From positions 689-36,149 of the forward strand of contig JAIPMN010001246.1 in assembly GCA_020650975.1 (NCBI GenBank): a stretch of DNA of 35,461 nucleotides, in the 5' to 3' direction. The stretch comes from Apostichopus californicus. Taxonomy: Eukaryota > Echinodermata > Holothuroidea > Aspidochirotida > Stichopodidae. Below the pieces are notes generated by a model. It did no database searches, was not told where the DNA came from, and worked only from the letters and a program-made list of their open reading frames with translations. Shown here piece after piece: positions 1 to 11,600 of the stretch. Each line of letters opens with the position of its first letter. The stretch's first letter is position 1. The position numbers were made by a program, and so were the translations under genes.

Positions 1-1075
1 AAAATCATAAGGCTATACCCTTACCAAAATGTCAAATTTCGACAAAAAATCGAACCTTTCCGATTTCGATCAGGATGGATTATATCGATTCCCGTAACTC
101 ATATCTGTTGTTTAATCAATAAAAATCGGTTGACTGAGCTATCATTTTCATAATAATGACATTAGAACATTCATATCAATATAATGTAATTTTTCTTTAA
201 GATATGGACCTATTATGGCAGTTTTATTGTCTGATTGGCAACAGAAAGTACCGCTCTATCACATGGACCTGTTTTGGGAACAATTAAAAAAATCACGATT
301 TCTGCCAAAAATTGAAAAAAATCATAAGGCTATACCCTTACCAAAATGTCAAATTTCGACCAAAAATCGAACCTTTCCGATTTCGATCAGGATGGATTAT
401 ATCGATTCCCGTAACTCATATCTCTTGTTTAATCAATAAAAATGGGTTGACTGAGCTATCATTTTCATAAAAATGACATTAGAACATTCATATCAATATA
501 ATGTCATTTTTCTTTAAGATATGGACCTATTATGGCAGTTTTATTGTCTGATTGGCAACAGAAAGTACCGCTCTATCACATGGAACTGTTTTGGGAACAA
601 TTAAAAAAATCACGATTTTGGCCAAAAATTGAAAAAATCATAAGGCTTACCAAAATGTCAAATTTCGACCAAAAATCGAACCTTTCCGATTTCGATCAGG
701 ATGGATTATATCGATTCCCGTAACTCATATCTGTTGTTTAATCAATAAAAATCGGTTGACTGAGCTATCATTTTCATAAAAATGACATTTGAACATTCAT
801 ATCAATATTCATATGTCATTTTTCTCTAAGATATGGACCTATTATGGCAGTTTTATTGTCTGATTGGCAACAGAAAGGACCGCTCTATCACATGGACCTG
901 TTTTGGGAACAATTAAAAATATCACGATTTCGGTCAAAAATTGAAAAAATCATAAGGCTTTACCCTTACCAAAATGTCAAATTTCGACCAAAAATCGAAC
1001 CTTTCCGATTTCGATCAGGATGGATTATATCGATTCCCGTAACTCATATCTGTTGTTTAATCAATAAAAATCATT
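1..1075. repeat. Tandem array, unit about 312-317 bp, truncated by window start
   Basis: The anchor word CATAAGGCT recurs at about 6, 323, 639 and 951, and ATGGCAGTTTTATTG at 215, 532 and 844, so spacings are 312-317 bp. Copies are nearly identical; the third lacks about 7 bp after CATAAGG. Each copy carries an open frame starting MAVLLSDWQQK whose length varies (74, 63 and 128 codons). That is expected for a decaying repeat and not for a protein family. Confidence 0.92.
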
Positions 1076-1460
1076 TTTCAGCTCATAAGTTGCTTTTCAT
1101 GAAGTTAAAAGTGGCTTTCAATGGAATCATTGGCCCTCTAAATATTAAAATATTATTCGAAATTTCTTTTAAGATAATGGTCCATAGAAAAATTAAACGT
1201 TTTAAATTTCAGTTGAGATGCCCATTTTGAGATCATCATTGGCTGGCAGGCAAACAAGAGGGCGCCGCCTAGCCCACGCATGATTTTGGAAACAATTAAA
1301 AATGTCACGAATTTGTCCAAAATTTGAAAAATCATAAGGCTATATATAGCCTTGCAAAATAACCAAATTAAAAAAAATCATAGGCCTAATAAGGAGAAAC
1401 TCATTAATAATCATAAAATCATAAAAATGTCTGTTGAGATGCTCATTTTGAGTTGGTTGA
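1076..1460. repeat. Degenerate edge of the 315-bp array
   Basis: Diverged pieces of the same unit continue: a TCTTTTAAGATAATGG segment near 1166, GGAAACAATTAAAAATGTCACGA near 1288-1310 and another ATCATAAGGC at about 1331. A TTGAGATGCCCATTTTGAG-like word appears near 1212 and again near 1433. This is the usual decay pattern at the rim of a tandem array. Confidence 0.65.
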
Positions 1461-4400
1461 TGGATCTTGATGGGGGGAAATCAAAGGTTTGGAGAGAGCA
1501 CTGGAATTTCGTTTACCTGGGGGGGGGGGGTGGGGTGGCTATATAAATACACAATCATAATAAAATAATTAAATGTTTACAAAGAAAGAAAACAAACAAT
1601 AAGTGTTAAGATTTTCTGCATTATTTTTTTTCTGCTTGAATAAGTGGGTCTTCGTAGAATTACCCCAAGGACACGGAATAATTTAACTAAAAAAAAAAAA
1701 CACACAGTTAATGATTATGTAAATTGGTAATTTGATATCACAATTGGTAAATTGCCAATGATATGACTTAGTATGTAAACACTCCAAACCATGATAAACG
1801 AAACGAAAAATTATCCAAATATAGATCAATTTCACAATATCTATCTCTTAATTTATTAATTAATTTCATATCACTATATTTACCTTCATATATTTCATTT
1901 TAAGGATAAGTGATTGCTCAATAAAGACATTGCGAAGATATGAGAAGAAACACAAACAAACATCTCGTAAACAAAATACAAAAAAGGGAAATAAATGAGT
2001 GATACTGCTCTGTAGGAGGGGGATATTTGTTCCATAGTATTACATATTTCGCTGAAGCTAATTTTGCAATAACATCGGTCCACAAATTTTCAGGCCAACG
2101 ACCCCAGGACCTTCCATGAGTGTAGATTCATGACCCACCAGACCCCCTCCCCAACACCCCCCTCCCACACATCCCTCAGAATGCAAGGAAGCTACCGTAG
2201 ACTAGATGTGAAACAAACTAGCTTAATCATTCTCTGTCAGGAGGCTTCGAAAACTGTAGATCATTTTCAGACATCCAGCTACACCATTTAAAATTCCTCA
2301 CGTCCCACTTTTGGGTTGCAGCCCATAACTTGCGGACCACACACATACACACCCACAAAATCATCACAAGAAATATGGTCCAGTGATGTTAGAAACTATA
2401 ATAACAGTCTCAAACTTGCCTACTACAGTGTTGTACAGTAGAAGAGACTTCACCATCGATGTGGACATTATAAGCTACCGTACAGACAACAGAGGACCAA
2501 TATTGGACGTTTCCTGTTCTCAGGATCAAGTGACTAAACCGTGATTTTCAAAACTTAAAAATGATTTTATAATGAAATTTGGAGTTCCTGATTGTTCCAA
2601 AATATGAACACTTGGTGACACAAACAGTAGCCTGCAGGGCAGTCTATAGAGTGCATGTGTCCTACACACCTAATATATTATCAGCAATATAAACTGAAAG
2701 AACAATTGTACCTGGCACTGCCTGACATGCATACTACTTGCATGTAATATTATAGCCTGCGTGGCAGACTTGAGTACGCCATTTGTTTCCTTTTAACTTC
2801 TGACATATAACTGTCAACGTTGTACAGAAGAAACAGAATGCTGGCTGGGCAGGCTGCTGAAATGTTAAACAACGATAAGCTGCATTGTCCAGAGATCAGG
2901 ATGTGAATAACCCATGAGAAGAATAAAAGAACAGGGACGGGGGAGGGGATTATCCCCAAAGTATTCTTGAAAAGGTCGTAAAATGCCACTTCAATAAAAA
3001 AAAAATAATAAGAAGAAAAAAACAAGCATTATGACAGTTGCACAATCTTGTCGTACTCTTTCTATTTACTCTCAAAATCAAACAAACCAAAATTTTGCCA
3101 AAAAAAAAGGTGAAATAATTTAGTAAAGAAAAATAATGTTGAGGTAATAATTTTGGTGTAGGTCCATGTACACACTGTTGTGACACGTCACATGTAATTC
3201 AGTCCTTTGGTATCAAGATTAATGATAGTCTCATCAGGAATTAATTGCAACCACAAAAAGCACAACGTGAGTTGCAACTCATAGAATGAGAGAGTGTCTG
3301 ACCGATTGCGACACAAAAACATGCAAGTGAATGTGGTATCAATAGCCGACTCCTAATCCTAATCCTGTCAGATGGATTATCTCTGTGGACATTATTACTA
3401 ATGTCCACAAAGTGAGATCTTAGATATTGTAAAACACACATTAGCAGTTAGGGAGCAAATCCAAAATTGAACAGCTTATTTTTTTTTTCCGTTTTTAATG
3501 TTTACTGAGTTGAATAATTGAATCTTTTTTGAATTTTTTCTGTAGAGGTCACCCATTCCTATTTCAGTGTTAATTTGACTGCAACCAAATTCACTTTTTT
3601 TGTAACAGAAACTGTATTGAATTCATGCTGAATCAATCATTTCTGAACAGACATAGCAAGAGATTCCAAGTCATGTGACTTCTCACCTGACATCACCATA
3701 TATGTAGTGTAGAGTTGAGTCTACATCGGTAGAGGGGTAATGGATAAAAACCTAGACCAACATATTGTTTTCAGCATATCAAAATTTTGCCTTAAATTTG
3801 GTTCGTTATTGATAGCTAGCAGCAACCTGTTAGGTCAAGAATTAATACTTTCAATAAGTTCACATGGAACATTAAACTTGTAACCTTTTTAATTTTTACT
3901 AGTCAATAGTGGCATATGGTTATCATAAAGCACAATAGTAACTATTAGTAACACATATGCTAGGAACTGTTAGCATTTTATCAGAGACTTGACTGAAATA
4001 AATTTGCTTTCTACCACTGGTTTCCATTCATTCTAAGAAAAAGTTCAACAACATAGTTGAATATTTCAGGTGTTTCTACTCAGTTCTCTGATAAGTGACA
4101 ACATCTCTTTTTTTCTGATCAGATCTGGATTAACATCTGACTACAGAATTGTAAGCATTAACCAAGCCTTGATGACAGTCTAAAACAACAAATTATACAA
4201 AAACAATTGAAATTATTCCTTAAAAAGTGCAACGACTCCTGTTACATAAATGTGGCTAATTTTGTAACAACTATGATGACAAAGTCAAATTACTGCCCGA
4301 TTGGCTTAATGTAAAAACCAAAGCTAAAATTGCATTGTTTCATCATTTTAAACTATTAATTAATGAAATATTGATTGGGTTTAATTACTGACCTTCATTT

Positions 4401-5524
4401 CAAGGCAAATTTAACAAGACAGCCACCAGGATTAGTGATTCCTTGTCACATTTCATATCATATACCCCCCCCCCTAAAAAAAGACTTCTACTTCTGTTGA
4501 CATGAAGTGATCAGTTTTGGTATTATCTCAAAGTGTTTTCAGACTGTTGACTTGAATCGATATCAAATGACCTTTAACCTTCATCGAGAAACAAACCGAG
4601 ATGTTGCAATCACTAATGCAGATCTACACACTGACTATGATGTTCATCCGAGCTTTTACTTTTCGAGTTATCATGTTTACCAGCTCTTCGGGCTTTCGAC
4701 CTATACCGACCCGTGCCAGGGGGACAGCTCCTCAGATGCAACACGAAGCTCGATTGGGATAAATGTGAGACTTACATGGCCTCAAGGGACATGTTAACAA
4801 TGTTTACAATGTCTTAAAATCTTTGTCATGGTCAAATGGTGTTGATTTGTCATCTATGGGCACTCTGTTCTTTATATGAAGTCAAAGAACATGTTTTTGG
4901 GTGAGTTATGAGAGTTTCTAAAACACCGGATTTACATTTACATCTAACGTGTACACTGAGGAGCTGAAGGACACCATCAAATAAGCCTTACAGGAGCATT
5001 TCCGAGTTATTAACACATATCTTAAAGGTGGTTAACTTGAAAACTATAACAGCTGTAGAAACTATCCTAGCAAATCTGTTTGTCTCGGACTATGACATGT
5101 CAAGCCAACATTTCTGCCTAAAGCGCTCCTTTAATCAACTATAAGCCGTGTACAACCTGATGACAAGATACACTAGGAGCATCGACTCTGTTAAAACATG
5201 TCACCGTTTAACCATCCTTAGTAAGCTACAAATATGGATCTATAAAATATGAAAAGAGAACACAATACATGGGATGAATAAACTAACAATGGAGGGCGAC
5301 ATGTGAGTAACAAAAAATGAACTGTGAGACGACAGTGATTCAGACATTAATTTGCTGCTGATTATTATAATTTTTTAGTCCTTTTGACTGATAACGGTGA
5401 TAATGGCCTGGCGAATTGATGCCCAATTTGTCTTCTCTCTCTTTTTTTGGTATAAGAATTGCTATTTTTCCTGAGAGATATAAAACCTTGCTTCCGATTA
5501 GTCCTAGCTCTCCGAAGCCGTATC
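1461..5524. other. Region 3' of SGPL1, no recognised gene
   Basis: AT-rich sequence with simple runs (G-run at about 1520-1540, A-runs near 1690 and 3000, C-run at about 4466). The part next to 5525 should include the SGPL1 3'UTR, which ends at an unknown point. A 96-codon open frame on the plus strand (4507-4797) is somewhat richer in GC than its surroundings, but I recognise nothing in it. No RNA gene was seen. Confidence 0.6.
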
Positions 5525-5647
5525 CTAATGGGACACACCGTTTGATTCTCCCATTGCGGTGTTGTAGCAGGCCGCCAAGTAACCTCTGGCCATTTCTGTG
5601 ATGATTGACCGATCGGGGATCGCCTGCGCTGTACCATAGAGGGCAGC
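5525..5647 (-). CDS. SGPL1: SGPL1 coding exon 15 and stop
   Basis: Encodes [20 protein letters not shown] and ends [12 protein letters not shown] (TAG at 5527-5525). AxxYGxAQxxPDRxxxxE is the conserved C-terminal motif. The acceptor follows a long T-rich tract (5655-5690 on the plus strand reads as A-rich). No canonical AATAAA on this strand was seen in about the first 700 bases downstream. An ATTAAA is present at 5135-5130. Confidence 0.95.
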   Translation of the reverse strand, partial: AALYGTAQAIPDRSIITEMARGYLAACYNTAMGESNGVSH

Positions 5648-8600
5648 CTGTACATCAAGCAAAGAAAAAAAAAGAAAAAAAAGTGAAGAATAAGAACAAA
5701 AATTGCCAAACTTATAACACAAAAAATATTTTTTTTGATTGATAAACTCAAACAGATTCTCTGATAAATATTTAAAGGCTTTCATCGTGGATGCCACTGT
5801 CCGTGATTTGAGTTCTTCCTTGGAGTAATTACGTGAACAATAGATGAATGAATAAATGAATCAATCAATCAATCGACTGATATATCAATCAACTTGAATG
5901 TACAAAACTAACTCATCTTTGTTTTGTAATATCTTTCAAGTTTGCCTTAATTTTTTTATATAATTGTAATTTTTTCTAACCCACCCACCACTCTTGTAGT
6001 CACTATCAAAACAGGCAATTATATTTGTTGAGTAGCAAGAATAGCAATATCTGTCATGCAGAACAAAACGAACAGTAATGCAATCTGCGACTGTGAATTT
6101 CATTGCTTTACACATGTGTTTTGTAAACAAATGAGTATTTATAAATAACCGAAAAGCAAGACAAAGCTGACTCGAATAATCAAATATTGCATCGTCTACC
6201 GACAATCGTGTTCTAAAATGACAGTATGGAATACTTACGGCGCCCTCTGCTTTCTTTCCTGGGTCTTTCATGACTTCCTTTACACAGTCCCTGACATCTT
6301 TAATAAATTGGTCCGACACTGTTCTCGTCTGCCGTTGAGTCACACACAAATGAAAGCTGTTGAAAAGGATCAAACGAGGGCAGAGTTTAGGTCCCTGACC
6401 AGTTTTATGAGTACAGAATACATGGATTTATACTGGAATAATTTGGGGGGAGTGAAAAGGGATACTCCTGTCAGTGGAGTTGATTGGTTAAAAATAACTG
6501 CTGAAAATGTTTCGGCATTTTTGGTTAAAAGCACATCCTCGTGGTATTGTCTATAAATTTATGACTTTTGAGCTATAACACAAACAGGGAAATAAGTCCC
6601 CCCCCCCCCTTTACATAAGACCGCAAGTTTAGCCCTGTGATAGACTAGTATCAAGGATCAGACCCCACGATTTGAGCCCTGCGATAGACTAGGATCAAAG
6701 AAGGATCAAACCCTGCAATTCGAACCCTGTGATAGACTAGGATAAAGGAAGGATCATACCCTGCAATTTGAACCCAGTGGTTGACTAGGATCAAGGTAGG
6801 ATCAGACCCAATTTCAGCATGATGATAGAATAAGATCATGAAAGGATCAAACCCTGCAATTTGAGACCAGTGGTTGACTAGGATCAAGGAAGGATCAGAC
6901 CCTACAATTTGAACCCAGTGATTGACTAGGATCAAGAAAGGATCAAACCCTGCAATTTGAGACCAGTGATTGACTAGGATCAAGGAAGGATCAGACCCTA
7001 CAATTTGAACCCAGTGATTGACTAGGATCAAGAAAGGATCAAATCCTGCAATTTGAACCCAGTGACGGACTAGGATCAAGGAAGGACCAAACCCTGCGCT
7101 TAATTTTGTAATGTAAATGCAGCTTGGTCGTTGACCCATGATCTGCAATAATTTGAAATAAGAGAAGCAGGCATAAGTAGCAGCCCTGCTTGTGGTTTCG
7201 AGCCTTGTTTTCAGAGTAACAAAACCTCGACTTCCCTTTGGTAATTCTAGGGGGGGTGTAAGGGTAAATTACGAGGTGCTTCAATAATCAATTTAATGCT
7301 GAACACCGAGCACAGGGTCTGACCAATCATGTAAACGCCCGGTTTAAGTCTTACCTTGCTGGGAATTGTAGGCCATTCAGATTCCATCCTTTCTTCCCTA
7401 AAGCGGCAAATGCCCTGAAAACGTCAAATTTGTCCGAGCCGACGGCGACGACACTGATCAACGGGTCCCCGAACACATAGATGTCCTTTATCTTCTTCAG
7501 TCTGGAAAGAGAGGAAATAGCAAAAATGTATGCGATAAACAAAAGATACTTTCTGCTGAAGGTATACCATGGTATAAAATGCAAATTTGTTTAGTCTTCT
7601 AAAGCTAAATAGAATGCTATTCAACACAGATATTTACCAGAGTATCTACCAACCTTCATGTTTGTTTCAGACAAAAACTGTTTCTTCCTAAATGCTTGTT
7701 GATAAAATCCACTTACATTTCAACAAAACCTTCAACTAAAGCAAGAAGCTATACAGAAAGTATTATTACGTATGTTCCATATTATAAGCCTCACAGATGG
7801 AGTGTTACGAGCTAGAGGATGGGAGGGGGTGGGGGTGTCTATACATATTTGAAAGGATGCTTATATAATACAGCTTTTCCCCCTCCAGGTATTTGCTCAT
7901 TTTCACACTTCAACCAGGATTTTACTTTCTACTAAGAAATCTTGTTTTTCTAATCTCACACTCTTCCAAAATACTACCTTTGGAAAATTTTTCTAACAAT
8001 CTCTGGCGGACTCAATTTGGGAGCGACACCCAACGAACTTCAAGCTGACTTACAAGAGATAAAAACTTAAAAACAGTTTCACTGGCAATGGGGTTCTTAC
8101 TGTTGTGTTATATATCTTGTCTCAGCAATGATCTTTTTGGTCACATTTACATATCCGCTTTCTCCAAAATACATCATGGTAGCCCAGCATCCGGCGATGA
8201 GGGCCCCTGGACGGCTTCCTGAAAATAAAAGTGCAAAAGAGACTCAATGACATTCAATTAAGATGGACATTGTTGTACTCGTCAAGTTTTCTTCACATGC
8301 TATCATGACTATCATCTGTGTTTCAAACAACCTTTCTTGGACCAATGTAGACCAACGCTGACATAAGAAGTTTAATCCTTTCAAACTTCTCAAATGTCGT
8401 TCACCTCAAAACAATGGAAACGTCCAAAGTTTACCACCATTGGCTTTGCCATGTTCCCTAAAGCAATGTGTTCACATTCATAACTGCCAAAGTAGGTGTG
8501 GCATAGGTGTTTCCTAAATGCAATGTGTTCACATTCATACCTGCCATGGTAGGTGTGGCATAGGTGTTTCCTAAATCATCAATGTGTTCACATTCATAAC

Positions 8601-11600
8601 TGCCATGGTAGGTGTGGCATAGGTGTTCCCTAAATGCAATGTGTTCACATTTATACCTGCCATGGTAGGTGTGGCATAGATGTTTCCTAAACGCAAAGTG
8701 TTCACATTCATACCTGCCATAGTAGATGTGGCATAGATGTTCCCTAAAGCAATGTGTTCACATTCATACCTGCCATGGTAGGTGTGGCATAGATGTTCCC
8801 TAAAGCAATGTGTTCACATTCATACGTGCCATGACAGGTGTGGCATAGGTGACTCCTAAATGCAATGTGTTCACATTCATACCTGCCATGGTAGGTGTGG
8901 CATAGATGTTACCTCAAATAATGTGTTCACATTCATACCTGCCATGGTAGGTTTGGCCTAGGTGTTTCCTAAATGCAATGTGTTCACATTCATACCTGCC
9001 ATGATAGGAGTGGCATAGGTGTTTCCTAAATCTTCAATGGGTTCACATTCATACCTGCCAAGGTAGGAGTGGCATAGATACCCCCTGACCAACTGCCAGC
9101 CACGAAGAACTGGAAATTACGTGTCTCCTTGTCTCTGTACATGATGACTGATGAACCCTTGGGAGCATATCCATACTATCAGAAGAAAAATAATGAATTT
9201 AGCAGCTTTTAGTACACTTCAAAATCAAGGGAGAATATATATAAAAAATCATGTTATCTCAGTTCAATAGCAGGGAATGTAAAGATTGTATCCTGCAGTA
9301 CTACAACAACAACCAGTACGAAACTTATAGTTTTACAGAAAAACACTCCATTTCAGTCAATCCTGAAGGAAAGTGCTAACAACTCAACAGTAAAGGAAAA
9401 AGGCCGAACATACTCACTTTATGGGTATCAGCGGAGATACTTGTGACTCCAGGAAGCCTAAAATCGAAGGGCGGTAGAGGAAAGCCAGCCTTCTTCATGA
9501 ATGGAATTAAAAATCCACCGAGGCAGGCGTCAACGTGGACAGGGATGCTGTACCTATCACCAAGCTGAGGGACGAGAGGTAAGAGAGAAGAAAATATACA
9601 GAGTGCAGACACCAAATTTTAAATTGTTCAAAGAGGAATACAACAAACAATGGGAATTGTAAAAAATAAACAAAGGGAAAAACAATAGTCAATACAATAC
9701 AGGTGGTCTAGGAAAAGATGTGTCAAGAAACCAAATTTCCTTGTGGTGGAGCAAAAGCTAACAAATTATGCCTATCAAAATATAATAAAACTGTTAGCAA
9801 ACTGCTTATCCACTAGAGAGCCTGTGTAATAGAATGTGTAAAAGTAAGTTGGCCTGACATTTCAATCCTAGCAGGATCTTCTTCAGAGGCTAAATGACAA
9901 GTAACAGTAACAGAAGATTACTGTTACAGAAGGTTACTGTTACTTGTCATTTAGCCTCTGAAGAAGATCCTGCTAGGATTGAAATGTCAGGCCAACTTAC
10001 TTTTACACAAATTATGCCTATATGAGAAAAGATGAACGTGCTTTGTTTTAAAATGATTATGAAAACATCCCAAGGAACAGCCCCTTGCTTATGTCGCTCG
10101 CTCTCACATTGAAATTGCAAAGCAAAAACTTGTTTATATGTAGAAAAACTTGTTGACGCCTTTCATGACTGACCACAACAACCCCGTCGAGTTGATATAA
10201 GTAACTAACTTCTAATTCTCAAAGTACATTAAGAAAAAAGAAAAAAGTTCCACTTGCACACCGCCAATTCTCTGTTACCTTGGAAACGGCTTCGATGTCG
10301 TCCAACAATCCGTAAGGGAAAGATGGCGCTGAGGCAACCAGACAACAGGTATTCTTTGAAATCTTCTTCTTCATAGCCTGTTATAAATCCAGAGAAATAA
10401 ATCAAATCATGATTTTACATCAATGTTCTACTTTTTTGTTATATGTTGTACCAAACTTCCACAACACCAGGGTTAATATATGATCTTAACCTAATATTAA
10501 CATGGATCCCAAATGGGAGGTTGAAGAAATAACCCCAGAGAATAAGGGTACTTAGACCTACTTGGTATTGAAAGTAATTAAGGGCAGGAAAACATAACTG
10601 GTACTAGCCTCATGATACCTCTTTGGCATTGAAAGTACATGAGGTCAGCAAGAGTACTAAGTCTGTAATCAACCTCATAATACCTCTGTGACATTGGCAG
10701 TAAATGAGGTCACTAAGCCTACTGGCACCAACTTTGTGATACCTTCTTGGTATCTAAAGTAAATGAGGTCTCTGGTACCAACCATGTCATACCTTCCCAA
10801 GCACTAAAAGGACAATATGACTACTGGTTTTAACCTTCATGATTACACCTTGACACTCAGAGTCAAATGAGGTCACTCAGATTTACTGGCATCAACCTCC
10901 TGGTACCTCCCTGGCACTAAAAGTACATGAACTCTTATGATTTATTGCTATCAACCTCATGGTACCTCCTTGGCACTAAAAATATATATGTACTATCTAT
11001 GATTACTGGGATCAACCTCATGGTACCTCCTTGGCACTCCTAAAATACATGTTCTCTTTATGATAACTGCTACCAATCTCACAATAATATGGTTGATGCC
11101 CTCAACGCATTGATAATGAAGAGGTCACCCTTCATCAATAACCCTTAAAATACCTTCTTGGCATGGAGTGAGAATGAGGGCACTTAGATTACTGTTATGA
11201 AACTTGTGAACCATTTTTGCATGGAAAGTAAGGTTATATATTTTTAAAATCAACCTTCTTGGTACCTCATGGGCACAAATAGTGGATGAGCTCACTTCAA
11301 TTTCTGTTATGAACTCTGCGCATCACATTTTTGGCATTAATAGACAGATTACATGGGTTAGTGTAATCAACCTCTTAGTACCTCATTGGTACGAAGAGGG
11401 AAGGAGGGAGGTCATTAAGGTTATGGGCATACAAATCTAGGCCCATCTAGGCAGCTGAACGAGTATAGTCCATCGAGAAAAAACTTACCCTGACATCTAA
11501 GGTATGAGTCTTTGGATCGTTTGGGACGAGGATCAATCGAATACCAAAGTAATGCGAGGCTTTATTGAATGCTGCATGTGCACTGACTGCAGCTATTCTG

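Noticed and set aside
215..1230. Three open frames (74, 63 and 128 codons) beginning MAVLLSDWQQK
   Set aside because: Each is the same tandem unit read in the same place. Their ends differ only through unit indels, and no domain is recognisable. They are repeat-borne frames, not genes.
4507..4797. 96-codon plus-strand frame, slightly GC-richer than its surroundings
   Set aside because: No recognisable family, no splice partner and probably within or near the SGPL1 3' region on the other strand. Not enough to call a gene.
5365..5751. 128-codon minus-strand frame over SGPL1 exon 15
   Set aside because: It is in the wrong frame relative to the conserved [12 protein letters not shown] frame. 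The conserved frame and phase settle it.
6218..6556. 112-codon plus-strand frame overlapping SGPL1 exon 14
   Set aside because: It lies antisense over a conserved exon and is explained as a shadow of the real minus-strand coding sequence.
6651..7148. 165-codon open frame with [16 protein letters not shown] repeats
   Set aside because: It is produced by a 48-bp minisatellite inside an intron of a well-supported gene. The unit length being a multiple of three explains the open frame.
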